Positions 1 through 8,885 of a DNA stretch of 17,153 bases are shown here, in pieces; positions within the stretch are counted from its first letter, which is position 1, and each line of letters starts with the position of its first letter. A program made the translations under genes and the position numbers. The notes beneath the pieces were generated by a model. That model did not search any database and was not told the origin of the DNA. It saw only the letters and a program-made list of their open reading frames with translations. The DNA is from CAYXVU01 sp964468725 (GTDB taxonomy: Bacteria; Acidobacteriota; Blastocatellia; UBA7656), in NCBI GenBank assembly GCA_964468725.1, contig CAYXVU010000127.1, positions 1 through 17,153 of the forward strand, in the 5' to 3' direction.

Positions 1-17
1 CTGCTTGAGATGGAATC

Positions 18-1844
18 CTATACCTGATCGAGAAAATCTCGGGGCGATTGTTGGGCGCTGCGCCGCTTCAATAAATAGGCGTAAGCGGACATGCCGAAGT
101 TTCGCAATCCGGCAATTGTAAAGCCAATCGAATAACCGATGGCTACAGCTTCGAGCAAACCGATCAATGCTCCCGCCCAACTAACCTCATAGCCGACCAA
201 GTAGTTCGAAAGTAATGAGAGCAGAGCTATATCTGCCGATTCGCTTCGCAAACGGGTTGCTATGGTAATGAGAAATAGCAGCGCGCCGCTAACGATGCCG
301 AGAGCTGTGCCCAAAGCGACAGGATCGAGTCTGGCAAAGACGGCTTCAATGATTGCCTCGGTGGAGACATCGTGATTGGCAGGCGAGGGGATAACCCCCA
401 AGGGCACAAGCCGATCACCTCCTGCTGTCTGGCCTGCCTCTTCGTGATATTCCTTCTCGGTGTTGACCGACCAGACATCATACTGCCCGCCTGCGATATT
501 GCGCGCTGCATAGATGCCGGTCAACATCGAGTGATCTTGATTGTTGTAGCGGTGCAGCCCATTGCGCCCGATTGTCTGCAAGTTGCCAATCGTCTTCAGG
601 TAGTTGCGAATGATCGCCAGATGGTTGCGATAGTGATGGTCATAGATAGGATAAGCCTTCTTCATTCGCACGACGGTTCCGTCTTCGACTTCGCCCGCTT
701 CGATGAGGCCGATCTCAGCGCATTCGCGGATTCCCAAGTCAATCAACCGCTGAGTTGACCAACTCCACATCTCTTCCCTGTCCCACAAAAAATACTCCAA
801 TCCGAGCGATGTGCGCGACGCATCAGGAACCATTTCCGGGCTCCAATTTTTATAGTTCTGTATGCGTCCGACTTTGACTTCCGGTGAGTGAATGTAGAGC
901 CAGTTGTCAGGGAATACGGAGGCGCGGCGCACAATCAGCGCCACCGTCAGATAGTCGCGGTACCGCAATCCTTCCGCCGCTTGCCTGACCTCATCCGGTG
1001 GCGGCGGGTCTAGCGCGCGAATCAGATTGCGTAGCGGCATCGTTGAAATAATCTGTTCGCTTTCGCATTCGATAAGGTCGCCCGATGCGGTGCGCCCGGA
1101 TACGGCCAAGACGCGCCCGTTTTGATGGCGAATCGTTTCGACCTTCACGCCAGTTATCGTCTTCATGCCGCGTTGAGTTAAAACATCTTGGCAGCGTTCC
1201 CACATCATGCCGGGGCCGAAACGCGGATAATGAAATGCGTCGATGAGAGAAGTGACAATCTCTCCCCCTTTTGACGACTGGGAGCCAAATAGAGCGTTTC
1301 GCAAGGCTTCATGCAGCGAAAGATTCTTGATGCGCTGAACCGCCCACTCCGCAGAGATATCTTTGCAGGGCACGCCCCATACCTTTTCCGTGTAAGTTTT
1401 GAAGAAGATTTCGAATAGGCGTTGCCCGAAACGATTGGCGACCCATTGCTCGAAGTTCGTTTCTTCGCTGTGGGGAAACAGTTTGGCTTTCGCGTAACTG
1501 AGCGTGACCAACGTCGCTTCGATGGGGCCTAATCCAGCTAAAGCATTGGCTGCCTTGAGGGGATAATCGAAAAAGTGATTCGCATAATGGATGCGGGAGA
1601 GGCGCGGGCGTAAGAGGAAGTCTTCACCGAGGATTTCGCGCCAAAGCTGATTGATGAGCGGCACTTTAGAAAAGAAACGATGGCCGCCGATGTCAAAGCG
1701 ATAACCGGCGTGATTGACGGTGCGCGATAGCCCGCCGATTTGCTGATCGGCTTCAATCACGGTGGAGCGAATGCCGAGTTTGTTTAATTCGTAGGCTGCG
1801 GTCAGCCCGGCGGGGCCTGCGCCGATGATTAATGCTTCCGCCAT
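18..1844 (-). CDS. FAD-dependent oxidoreductase (HemY/UGM-like) with C-terminal two-helix membrane module
   Basis: 608 aa from an ATG. Residues 1-465 form a flavoprotein of the protoporphyrinogen oxidase / amine oxidase / UDP-galactopyranose mutase fold. There is a dinucleotide-binding motif IIGAGPAGLTAAYEL at 6-20 with the ribose-binding acidic residue E31, then the IGGLSRT loop at 36-42. A C-terminal FAD-contact segment, IGRNGLHRYNNQDHSM, lies at 425-440. Related enzymes sit in many bacterial glycan clusters, but their substrate is usually unknown, and I see no basis for calling it a true mutase. After a linker at about 466-507 come two hydrophobic helices (about 508-529 and 556-580) and a basic tail ending DFLDQV. 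That module resembles, from memory, small two-helix proteins often auto-labelled 'bacteriophage holin', here fused to the enzyme. It is last in the run, 215 nt after the flippase. Its Shine-Dalgarno signal is weak. Confident about the fold, unsure about the reaction. Confidence 0.85.
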   Translation of the reverse strand: MAEALIIGAGPAGLTAAYELNKLGIRSTVIEADQQIGGLSRTVNHAGYRFDIGGHRFFSKVPLINQLWREILGEDFLLRPRLSRIHYANHFFDYPLKAANALAGLGPIEATLVTLSYAKAKLFPHSEETNFEQWVANRFGQRLFEIFFKTYTEKVWGVPCKDISAEWAVQRIKNLSLHEALRNALFGSQSSKGGEIVTSLIDAFHYPRFGPGMMWERCQDVLTQRGMKTITGVKVETIRHQNGRVLAVSGRTASGDLIECESEQIISTMPLRNLIRALDPPPPDEVRQAAEGLRYRDYLTVALIVRRASVFPDNWLYIHSPEVKVGRIQNYKNWSPEMVPDASRTSLGLEYFLWDREEMWSWSTQRLIDLGIRECAEIGLIEAGEVEDGTVVRMKKAYPIYDHHYRNHLAIIRNYLKTIGNLQTIGRNGLHRYNNQDHSMLTGIYAARNIAGGQYDVWSVNTEKEYHEEAGQTAGGDRLVPLGVIPSPANHDVSTEAIIEAVFARLDPVALGTALGIVSGALLFLITIATRLRSESADIALLSLLSNYLVGYEVSWAGALIGLLEAVAIGYSIGFTIAGLRNFGMSAYAYLLKRRSAQQSPRDFLDQV

Positions 1845-2059
1845 AACACGCGCTCGATGGTTTACACAGACGGCTGAATGGTTGATGAACCCAAGGGAGT
1901 TATCGCAATCCTGCTATTGCGCCGATCAAGCCTGAAAGAGGGCTACTCGTATCAGCCCCGAATGGTAGTATGCAAGACGGTTGAGGTCAAGCAACGCAAC
2001 GAACGATTCATGCGGCTCCGATACAAACTCCATCGCCAATAAGCCAGCGCCGCGACCGA
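1845..2059. other. 215-nt intergenic gap before the oxidoreductase gene
   Basis: This is the only sizeable gap between genes in the window. On the minus strand it could hold a promoter for the FAD oxidoreductase. The best candidate I see pairs TTGATC with GATAAC, 19 nt apart, which is weak. There is no stem-loop followed by a T run, so I do not call a terminator for the flippase. An open frame reads through from the flippase gene in another frame, but it has no ribosome binding site or recognisable domain. Confidence 0.4.
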
Positions 2060-3592
2060 TTAGGTTGCCACCCGCACTCGCCTGAACGCTTTGCTTATGC
2101 GCATCACTTCGCCTCGCGTGACGACACGAAACCGCGCTAACAGACTGCCATAGGCAAGCAGAAAGAAGATCAGACAAGCAATGTTGACCCACACGGACGA
2201 GCGCAGCCAAGCCAATGGAGCAAAGAAGCTGCCTAACAGGATCGGCTGTCCCCATTGCCAAAGCGAAAATGGCAAGGCTTGACGAATCCGCACTGCGAAA
2301 TAGAGCCCTGAAACGGAAATGGCAATCAGTACGGCCAGACTGCCGCCAAAACTGCCTTGCTCTTGAATCAAGGGAATTCCCAATCCCAGATAGCAGAGAA
2401 ACTGGAGCATTGCTACCTGAAACGCGATGCCCGGACGATTATAGGTGAAGGCGAGCATGCGCCCGATGATTATCAAAGCAAAGGGCAGTAAGGCGAGGGT
2501 CAACGGAATCAGATTGCGGGCGACCGGATGATACTCTGAGCCGAAGGCAAAGGGGGCGATGTCCGCACCCATCAGCGCGGTAGCCATGATGATGACAACT
2601 CCGCCGGTGGCCATCCACTTCAAGAGGGATTCGGTGCAGCGCGCAATCTCTCGATCATTCCCTTGCGTCTTCCACGTGTTGATTAAAGGGCTGAAGGCCA
2701 TGCCGAATTGCCACATCGTAATGGTTACTGTGAAGTAGATACGAAAAGCCAGTCCGTAGTGTCCAACTTGTGCATAATCGCTGGAGACGATGCGCATCAG
2801 CGTCTCTCCGCTCTGTTGGAACAGGGAAAAGAGCAGGCTGCTTCCAAAAAAGGAGAGGCCGAAGCGCAAATAGGGCATCAGATATTTTCGATCTAATCGG
2901 AATGCCGATAGAGTGAGGTATGGGCGCGCAAAACTGATGGCGATCAGCAGCAACACCAATTCCCCGAATCCAATTCCCAAACAAGCGCCGCGCAATCCGC
3001 CTCCATAAAAACCGCCGATCACAAAGAACAACGATAGCCAACGATTGATGGTGTCTCCCATGCCCCATCGGTTCGCTTGGTTGAGGCCGAGAAATAAGGC
3101 GAAGAATAGTTTTTCTGCGGAACGGATGATGATCGTACTGGCAACGATCATCAAGGTCACGCGGTCGAGTTCGGGAAACCAATAGCTTGTGAACGCGAAG
3201 TAGAGAAGCGCCGCACCGGAGGCATTGAAGAAGCGCATCACTAACAGCGAACCGAACAATTTTTTCAGCCCTTCGGTGTCGCCGCGCACGATGAATTCGG
3301 GCGTAAAGCGCGACATGGTTTGTACCAGACTGACGCCGCCAAGTAGTCCGAACCAGATCAACACCGAGGTGATGAGAGCATAGCGCCCGAAGATGTCCGG
3401 CCCCATCAGGCGTGGCACGATGGTGGCAAAGAGCGCCGCTGTAATGAATTGAGAGCCTTTTTGCACCAATAATAAAGCGGCGTTGCGAATCGTTGTCTGA
3501 GTGAGGGTGCGACCTTCGGGCGCAGCAGGCGCAGCGAGCGGCGTGGTTGTGTCGTCGCTTTCTGTCTTCGCACTGGATTTGCTTGATGCCAT
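2060..3592 (-). CDS. Wzx-type oligosaccharide flippase (MOP superfamily)
   Basis: 510 aa from an ATG. A short hydrophilic, Ser/Thr/Ala-rich N-terminus (about 1-30) is followed by about 12 to 14 predicted hydrophobic helices through the rest of the chain, and the protein ends in a basic tail (ISKAFRRVRVAT). The opening membrane section (IRNAALLLVQKGSQFITAAL, then PRLMGPDIFGRYALI and SRFTPEF) is typical of the Polysacc_synt / Wzx branch of the MOP exporters. These flip lipid-linked oligosaccharides from the cytoplasmic to the periplasmic face of the inner membrane. The gene starts 30 nt after the AlkP-family gene and is probably co-transcribed with it. The flanking glycosyltransferases support a role in exporting a surface glycan. 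The substrate cannot be predicted, and a MurJ role is unlikely given the glycan context and sequence style. Confidence 0.88.
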   Translation of the reverse strand: MASSKSSAKTESDDTTTPLAAPAAPEGRTLTQTTIRNAALLLVQKGSQFITAALFATIVPRLMGPDIFGRYALITSVLIWFGLLGGVSLVQTMSRFTPEFIVRGDTEGLKKLFGSLLVMRFFNASGAALLYFAFTSYWFPELDRVTLMIVASTIIIRSAEKLFFALFLGLNQANRWGMGDTINRWLSLFFVIGGFYGGGLRGACLGIGFGELVLLLIAISFARPYLTLSAFRLDRKYLMPYLRFGLSFFGSSLLFSLFQQSGETLMRIVSSDYAQVGHYGLAFRIYFTVTITMWQFGMAFSPLINTWKTQGNDREIARCTESLLKWMATGGVVIIMATALMGADIAPFAFGSEYHPVARNLIPLTLALLPFALIIIGRMLAFTYNRPGIAFQVAMLQFLCYLGLGIPLIQEQGSFGGSLAVLIAISVSGLYFAVRIRQALPFSLWQWGQPILLGSFFAPLAWLRSSVWVNIACLIFFLLAYGSLLARFRVVTRGEVMRISKAFRRVRVAT

Positions 3593-3622
3593 GTCGGTCT
3601 ATTCTTCTGCCCGACGGACGAG

Positions 3623-5320
3623 CTATTCGATATAGCCTAATCCTTTGAGGCGCTCTTCGATTTGGCGAACCTCATCAACTGCCAATTGCGCTTCGCTCGA
3701 TGCGCTGCTCGCTTCATTCGGTTCGGCGAGGCGGACGGGAAGGGCGGCGACCCTCTCATCTGTGAAGATGTCGGTCAATACTCTGCCCTCCATGTCATTG
3801 GGGATCGGCTGCCCTTGTAAATACAGAATGGTCGGCGTGATGTCGTACAGGTTGGCTCCGCTTATGGTAGCGCCGGTTTTGATCGTTGGCCCGCACGCGA
3901 CGAAAACCCCATCCGGGCGATGACTGGCGATCCAACGATTGCCACCGCCATCCTGTTTTTTCGGGTGAATGACGATGGATTCCCCCTCACGTACATAGGT
4001 AACCGCGTCCTGCAACGCCTCATCATTCCATTCGATTAGCAGATCAGACGACTCTGCTGCAAAGGGGCCCTGAAAAACCTCCGCGCGACGATAAACTTTG
4101 CGAACGATTGGTTGACCGGTCGTGAGGTCTCTCATCCCCTGCAACACTTTGCTTATCTGATTGCACAGAGCATCATACTGGTCAGCCGGAACAATTCCTG
4201 CGGGATGACGATCTTGCAAATTGATCCATACCCTCCCGCCGCGTTTTGAGGCGAAAGCTTTGGTAGCCGACCAATCTATCTTCGGCTGACTATGGCTGTT
4301 GACCGCTTGCAAATGGAGTCGCGGCAAGGTGCGCGCTAAGCGATCTTGCAATCGAATCGGCAAAGTTCTGCGCCCCGCACGCAGCAGGCTGTTCAGCAGT
4401 TTGCCTTTGACGCTGACGCCTTTTTGTCGGAAGCGCAGGATGCCCAATCTCTCCAACAGCAGATTGGTGCAGTTTTTCGCCGGTTGTGTGGAACCAAACC
4501 CATGATCGGAAACGATCATTACCGTCGTGTTGTCATCAATCAACTTCAAGGCCTGCGCAAAGAAATCATCAATCAACCGATAGACTGTGCGAATCGGCTG
4601 CCAGTCCGGGGCGGAAACGTCGGTCAGGTCTTCCGGCCAGTAGTAATGTTGCACGCGATCCGTTGCGACGAAAACGGCCATCAAAACATCCCACGCCTCA
4701 GCCTGCATCAGATGCAGAATGGCGCGCGAACGCATTTCGATCATTCGTCGAACCTCAGATGGCAAACGGTGGGGATGCGCGCGACTGGCGACTCCCAAAT
4801 TAGCGACATCAATCACATACTCGATGCCCTGCCGTCGCAACTCATCGGGTAGACGGGCTGGGTGAGCAAATCCGCGACTTTCAATCCCGGGCGTATCCAT
4901 GCCGGCCAACATAAACCCGTTGATCGCATCGGCAGGATAGGTGATGGGGATGTTGATAATCCCTACGCGTTTTCCGGCGGCGCTGAGGGTGCGCCAGAAT
5001 GGCGCTTTCCGGCGATGGGCGGCGACGGTAGGATGCCACCCGGTTGCCGTGTCGTATTCCAGCAATGATTTATGGAAGTGATAGATGCCATGTTGTCCGC
5101 TGTTATAGCCCGTAACCATTGAACTCCAGGCGGCGGCGCTGTTGGAATTCGGCCAGGCATTCAAAACACCGCTGATGCCGCGTTCGATCAATCCGGCGAT
5201 GGCGGGTAATTCGCCCGCAGCCATAAGCGGATTGAGGAGATCGAACGTAGCGCCGTCCAGTCCGATGATCAGAATGCGTGGTTGGCTGCTGTCTGACCTT
5301 GCCTCTTCATTGCGAGCCAT
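3623..5320 (-). CDS. Alkaline-phosphatase-superfamily phosphodiesterase/phosphatase
   Basis: 565 aa, type I phosphodiesterase / nucleotide pyrophosphatase branch of the AlkP superfamily (two-metal phosphoryl-transfer enzymes). The expected metal and catalytic residues are visible: D22 in ILIIGLDGATFD; a Ser nucleophile at S61 in NSNSAAAWSSMVTG; D221 and H225 in ATDRVQHYYW; D272-H273 in VSDHGFGS; and H467 in ASHRPDG. The chain ends QIEERLKGLGYIE. No signal peptide or membrane helix is apparent, so it should act in the cytoplasm unless exported by an unseen route. The ATG overlaps the end of the GT39-like gene by 14 nt and has a strong GGGAGG site 6 nt upstream. The operon position suggests phosphate or phospho-lipid chemistry on a glycan intermediate, but this is inference. 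Phosphoglycerate mutase or sulfatase identity is less likely because the motif set matches the NPP-like type. Confidence 0.85.
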   Translation of the reverse strand: MARNEEARSDSSQPRILIIGLDGATFDLLNPLMAAGELPAIAGLIERGISGVLNAWPNSNSAAAWSSMVTGYNSGQHGIYHFHKSLLEYDTATGWHPTVAAHRRKAPFWRTLSAAGKRVGIINIPITYPADAINGFMLAGMDTPGIESRGFAHPARLPDELRRQGIEYVIDVANLGVASRAHPHRLPSEVRRMIEMRSRAILHLMQAEAWDVLMAVFVATDRVQHYYWPEDLTDVSAPDWQPIRTVYRLIDDFFAQALKLIDDNTTVMIVSDHGFGSTQPAKNCTNLLLERLGILRFRQKGVSVKGKLLNSLLRAGRRTLPIRLQDRLARTLPRLHLQAVNSHSQPKIDWSATKAFASKRGGRVWINLQDRHPAGIVPADQYDALCNQISKVLQGMRDLTTGQPIVRKVYRRAEVFQGPFAAESSDLLIEWNDEALQDAVTYVREGESIVIHPKKQDGGGNRWIASHRPDGVFVACGPTIKTGATISGANLYDITPTILYLQGQPIPNDMEGRVLTDIFTDERVAALPVRLAEPNEASSASSEAQLAVDEVRQIEERLKGLGYIE

Positions 5321-6833
5321 TTTGCGCCTCCCGTTTCACTCTCAATTTCCAATCGCCGATGGTCATCTCTCGATAACGAGTTGCCAACCATTCGTCCAGT
5401 TGGGCTTTGAATCTGCCGGTGGTCTTGCCAATCGCCAGCACCTCCGGGTCATAGGCTTCAAGTTGCGCTAGCCAACCGGAAAAACCGCCCGGCGTCTTCG
5501 CCTGAATACGATTATCAATGCCGCTGATGATGAAGACATAAGGATTCGGATTGGTTTGATGAAGCATGACCAATACTTCCGGCGCACCGAGTGAGACGAG
5601 TTTCGGATTTTGACCGAACTGAGTGCGAAATTCGTCTGCCCATTGGCGCTGCTGACGAAGCCCGCTCTCCGAAATAATACGATAGGTTATGGCGCTGACC
5701 GCCAGCAGTGCCATACATAAAAGGGCAAAGGCCAACTTTTGCGACGGCGCGCGCAGGGCATACAGAACCGTTAGCCGGTCGAATGCCGACAACAAGAGCC
5801 AGGCAAACCCCAATGTCACATAGGGAAGAAAGATATAAAAATCCGGGCAACCCTGAAAATCCAACAACGACCAAATGATTGGCACGGGAAACGAAAGCAA
5901 CACAACGGCAAAGCGATCTTGCGAGAGCAGCCGATAGACTCTTCCTGCGGCTAGCTTTAGCCGCCATCTGTACAGGGCGCACATCGCAATGAAGCCCAGA
6001 AGGATAGGCATAGCCATCAAGGTATAGCTGCGAAAGACCGTCAGAATCGGCGTGCCGAGATGGCGCAACCAAGTAGACGGCTCACGTTCGAGATCGAACA
6101 GGTTGAAGAGAATCGTGCCGTCCACAAACTCATAGAAGACGCCTTGACTCAGAAAGTAAAGGCTCACAGCCAGCAGCGGTATCGCAGTTCCGATCAATGC
6201 CCGGATGACCTGGTTTCGCCTTTCTCTTCGCTCGGATTGTATAAATGCCAAGATAACCGCTAACAATCCATAAAGGGCTGCCGGTTGCCAACCCAAAAAC
6301 GCAAGCCCGCCGCAAAGCCCCGCATAAAACCAGCGTTTTCGGATCGTCAGCCATAGCGCGAAGACCTGACAGGTGACCATCACCACTTTTCCCGAAGGCC
6401 CGGTCATTGCGTGCTTTCCAAAACAGGTGTAGCAGAGAAAGGCGAGAGCTGCCAACAAGCCCGCTCGACGCGAATCGAAGAGCGAAACGACCAGCAGATA
6501 GATGCCCGGTAGAGCTAGTGAGGCCAAGAGGGCGAAGAGGATGCGAACGGTGAGCAGGTCGTTTGTATCGAAGGATGAAGCAATCATCGCGCCCACTCCG
6601 GAGAGCAGCGGCCCCAATACGCCGGAATGATTGAAGATGCTGCGATAGTGAGGAACTCCTTGCCCCATCTGTTGACCACTGTACATGGCATTGGCAATAT
6701 CGCGCGTGAGCGCGCCTTCCCATCCGTACTGCCCGTAAACGAGGAGAGTGATTGAGAAGATCAACAACCCATCGGCCACTGGTGAAGGACGCTGCGCCAG
6801 CCAATCGTAGAGTTGTGCGGCAATGGTTTGCAT
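5307..6833 (-). CDS. GT39/PMT-like integral membrane glycosyltransferase
   Basis: 508 aa from the ATG at 6833, which follows the tctB stop by 5 nt. An in-frame TTG at 6854 would add 7 residues and overlap tctB; I prefer the ATG. About 10 to 12 hydrophobic helices fill the first three quarters. The first extracytoplasmic loop carries LTRDIANAMYSGQQ followed by GVPHYRSIFNHSG. This layout matches the acidic loop of the GT39/PMT/ArnT fold (GT-C), in which an Asp near the first helix takes part in catalysis using a polyprenyl-phosphate sugar. The last ~120 residues are hydrophilic and should face the periplasm. GT-C enzymes transfer sugars from lipid carriers to protein, lipid A or glycan acceptors. 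Here the flippase and GT4 nearby point to surface glycan assembly. The acceptor is unknown. Fold confidence is good, exact subfamily less so. Confidence 0.72.
   Translation of the reverse strand: MQTIAAQLYDWLAQRPSPVADGLLIFSITLLVYGQYGWEGALTRDIANAMYSGQQMGQGVPHYRSIFNHSGVLGPLLSGVGAMIASSFDTNDLLTVRILFALLASLALPGIYLLVVSLFDSRRAGLLAALAFLCYTCFGKHAMTGPSGKVVMVTCQVFALWLTIRKRWFYAGLCGGLAFLGWQPAALYGLLAVILAFIQSERRERRNQVIRALIGTAIPLLAVSLYFLSQGVFYEFVDGTILFNLFDLEREPSTWLRHLGTPILTVFRSYTLMAMPILLGFIAMCALYRWRLKLAAGRVYRLLSQDRFAVVLLSFPVPIIWSLLDFQGCPDFYIFLPYVTLGFAWLLLSAFDRLTVLYALRAPSQKLAFALLCMALLAVSAITYRIISESGLRQQRQWADEFRTQFGQNPKLVSLGAPEVLVMLHQTNPNPYVFIISGIDNRIQAKTPGGFSGWLAQLEAYDPEVLAIGKTTGRFKAQLDEWLATRYREMTIGDWKLRVKREAQNGSQ
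5327..5332 (-). promoter_or_regulatory. Strong Shine-Dalgarno for the AlkP-family gene
   Basis: GGGAGG on the minus strand, 6 nt before the ATG at 5320, lies inside the last codons of the upstream GT39-like gene. It fixes the start and implies that the overlapping gene is initiated on its own site, probably with translational coupling. Confidence 0.7.
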
Positions 6834-6838
6834 CGGAT

Positions 6839-7363
6839 TCAATGTCCCAACCAACTCAACAACAGTCCTTCGTATAGTTGTACGCGCAGGGCGAGGCTAA
6901 ACACGCTGTACATCATGCCGAACAAACCGAAAGCGAGAGCGAGCGCTGTCGGCCAACTCTCTTTCGATACGCGTTTCAGAAAGAGGAAGGTATAAACCGG
7001 CAGCCCGATGAGAAAGCCGAAAGCGTAGAGCAAGCCGAGCAGAACAAAAAGCCAAAGGAATGCCTCCCGTTCGCTGTGACGGGCTTGCTCCGTATCCGCC
7101 TCATCTCCTCTCTCTTCACTGCGCGGCTTCTGTACTGCTCTGACCTTGAAAATATCCTTTTTTTCATTGCTCCCCATCCGTTCGGCCAGCCGGGGCGAGA
7201 TGTCAAATAGCAATTGCACGCCGAGAATTCCTAACGTCGGAATGAGTACGGCGAGTGGCACGAATCGCGCGGCAGTGCCTAACCTCAACGTGAGTATGAA
7301 AAACGCTGTGACGCAGAGGAGAAGAAAGAGCGTAAAGTAAATTTTTTCGCCCGGTTTGTTCAT
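6839..7363 (-). CDS. tctB: Tripartite tricarboxylate transporter small subunit TctB
   Basis: 174 aa from ATG 7363, 8 nt after the tctA stop. A longer in-frame reading starting at a TTG at 7465 would run through the end of tctA and is not favoured. It has four hydrophobic helices in the TctB arrangement: two near the N-terminus (YFTLFLLLCVTAFFILTL and FVPLAVLIPTLGILGVQLL), a charged cytoplasmic loop rich in Glu, Arg and Lys (about 53-98), then two more helices (AFLWLFVLLGLLYAFGFLIG and a C-terminal pair region ending LSWLGH). TctB is the poorly conserved small membrane partner of TctA in the sodium- or proton-coupled TTT family. Recognition rests as much on position directly behind tctA as on sequence. 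The GT39-like gene follows after 5 nt. Confidence 0.85.
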   Translation of the reverse strand: MNKPGEKIYFTLFLLLCVTAFFILTLRLGTAARFVPLAVLIPTLGILGVQLLFDISPRLAERMGSNEKKDIFKVRAVQKPRSEERGDEADTEQARHSEREAFLWLFVLLGLLYAFGFLIGLPVYTFLFLKRVSKESWPTALALAFGLFGMMYSVFSLALRVQLYEGLLLSWLGH

Positions 7364-7371
7364 CAAGCTCG

Positions 7372-8877
7372 TTATTCTCCCTTTGACCGAAAGGCTTGTC
7401 TTACCGAAAAGGCGAGCGTGCCGATGGTAAGGATAAGCAGCAGCAGGGTGAGCGGGCGAGTCCAAAAATTGATGCGCCCCAACTCTTGCAACCGCAAGGT
7501 GATGTGCAGGTTGTTTTCGAACAGCGTGCCCAGTATGAGAGCGATCACCAACGGCACACGTGGCCAGTCGTACTTTTTCATGTAAAAGCCGACGATACCG
7601 AAGAGCGCGGCGACGACGACATCTTCGATACGGCTTTTGTAGGCAAATGCGCCCAACGCGGTAAGCGCAAAGATGATCGGCGCCAGCAATCGCGTGCGAA
7701 TCACTGTCAATCGAGCGAGCGGCTGCGCTACGATCACGCCCAACAGCGAGGTCAACCAGTTCGATAGAAATAATGACCAGATCAAGGCAAAGACTAAATC
7801 CAGATGATTGGCCATTAGCTCTTTGCCCGGCGCAATGCCATGCAGAGTGAGCGCGCCGAGCAGCAAGGCCGTCCCTTCGTTGCCGGGCAATCCGAAGGCC
7901 AGTGTCGGGACGAGAGAGCCACCATCTTTGGCATCGTGTGCGGCTTCCGGCGCGAGCACGCCGCGAATATCTCCGCGTCCGAACTTCTCTTTATCCTTGC
8001 CAGCCGTTTGCGCTGCGTGGCTATAAGCGACGAAACTAGCGACTGTGCCGCCAACCGCCGGAATCATGCCGATGAAAGTGCCGATGATGGAGCTGCGAAG
8101 AAAGAGCCCGAAGTGTTGGAACACTGCTGCCGCGCCCTCGCGGAAACTGCCCGTCAACTGTTTGGCAGCGGCCAAGCCGGAGATGGTCTGCCGCTTGCCG
8201 ACCGTGAGGTGAATCATCTCGGTGATGGCGAAGAGGCCGAGAAAGACGGGTATCAATCCCAGCTTGTCTTGCAGAAATAGACTGCCGAAGGTGTATCGCT
8301 GTTCCGCCGTGCGCGGGTCAAGTCCGATGAAACTGAGGAGGAGCCCAATACCGGCTGCTGCCAGACCTTTGAGTAGTGACCCGCGAGAAACCGCCGCTAT
8401 TGTCGTCAATCCCCAAATCGTCAGCATCAAAAATTCAGGCGAACCGAACCAGAGGATCGCTTGCCGCATAAACGGGATGAGCAGAATGAGGGTGAAGATA
8501 CCGAAACTGGAACCGAGCGCCGACGACAACGCCGAGCATCCGAGGGCGGTTTTCGCCTCGCCTTGCGTGGCCAGGGGAAATCCATCCAGCATCGTTGCGG
8601 CGCTTGCGCCCGTCCCCGGTATGTTGAAGAGGATCGCCGTTACTGACCCCATAAAAGTTGCGCCGCCAACGAAAGCCCCGAATAACAGAAGCAGCGGCAA
8701 CGGTTCCCAATTGAGGGTGAAGGGAATGGCAAGAGCCATCAGCGTGAACCCGCTCACTCCGGGGAGAAACGCAAAGATCATAGCCAGCAGCGTCCCGACG
8801 ATGGGGTAGAGGATATTCGGCCAACTGAAGGTCAGCAGCAGCCCCTCCCAAGCTGCCTGAAGAATTGGTTCGAGCAT
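7372..8877 (-). CDS. tctA: Tripartite tricarboxylate transporter large permease TctA
   Basis: 501 aa, the usual TctA length, with about 11 to 12 hydrophobic helices. Family signatures appear in both homologous halves. The first half has FAFLPGVSGFTLMALAIPFT (about 36-54) and NIPGTGASAATMLDGFPLA (85-103). The second half has GTFIGMIPAVGGTVASF (266-282), LAPEAAHDAKDGGSLVPTLA (308-327) and GLPGNEGTALLLGAL (329-343). The middle FIGLDPRT segment (183-190) is also typical. It is the inner-membrane transport channel of a binding-protein-dependent secondary transporter for carboxylates. A clear AAAGGA site lies 8 nt before the ATG. Gene order here is tctC-tctA-tctB rather than the tctC-tctB-tctA of the classical Salmonella operon. 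The carried substrate cannot be read from TctA. Confidence 0.95.
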   Translation of the reverse strand: MLEPILQAAWEGLLLTFSWPNILYPIVGTLLAMIFAFLPGVSGFTLMALAIPFTLNWEPLPLLLLFGAFVGGATFMGSVTAILFNIPGTGASAATMLDGFPLATQGEAKTALGCSALSSALGSSFGIFTLILLIPFMRQAILWFGSPEFLMLTIWGLTTIAAVSRGSLLKGLAAAGIGLLLSFIGLDPRTAEQRYTFGSLFLQDKLGLIPVFLGLFAITEMIHLTVGKRQTISGLAAAKQLTGSFREGAAAVFQHFGLFLRSSIIGTFIGMIPAVGGTVASFVAYSHAAQTAGKDKEKFGRGDIRGVLAPEAAHDAKDGGSLVPTLAFGLPGNEGTALLLGALTLHGIAPGKELMANHLDLVFALIWSLFLSNWLTSLLGVIVAQPLARLTVIRTRLLAPIIFALTALGAFAYKSRIEDVVVAALFGIVGFYMKKYDWPRVPLVIALILGTLFENNLHITLRLQELGRINFWTRPLTLLLLILTIGTLAFSVRQAFRSKGE

Positions 8878-8885
8878 GAACGGTT

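Noticed and set aside
1880..1960. Candidate sigma-70 promoter before the oxidoreductase
   Set aside because: The TTGATC and GATAAC boxes are 19 nt apart and poorly matched, not enough to list as a feature.
1926..2261. 111-codon minus-strand open frame partly filling the gap after the flippase
   Set aside because: Two thirds overlap the flippase in another frame. There is no ribosome binding site, domain or helix pattern, and the non-overlapping part is only ~45 codons.
2060..2450. Possible alternative annotation of the flippase as MurJ
   Set aside because: The C-terminal region lacks anything specific to MurJ, and the early SRFTPEF-type segment and glycan neighbourhood fit Wzx-like exporters better.
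6130..6804. 224-codon minus-strand frame within the GT39-like gene
   Set aside because: It overlaps the membrane transferase in another frame. It is rich in Arg, Ser and Cys, with no helices matching a membrane protein.
8222..8809. 195-codon plus-strand open frame opposite tctA
   Set aside because: It lies antisense to strongly conserved TctA motifs. The composition is Arg/Pro/Ser/Ala-rich, as expected of a complementary-strand shadow, and no family is recognisable.
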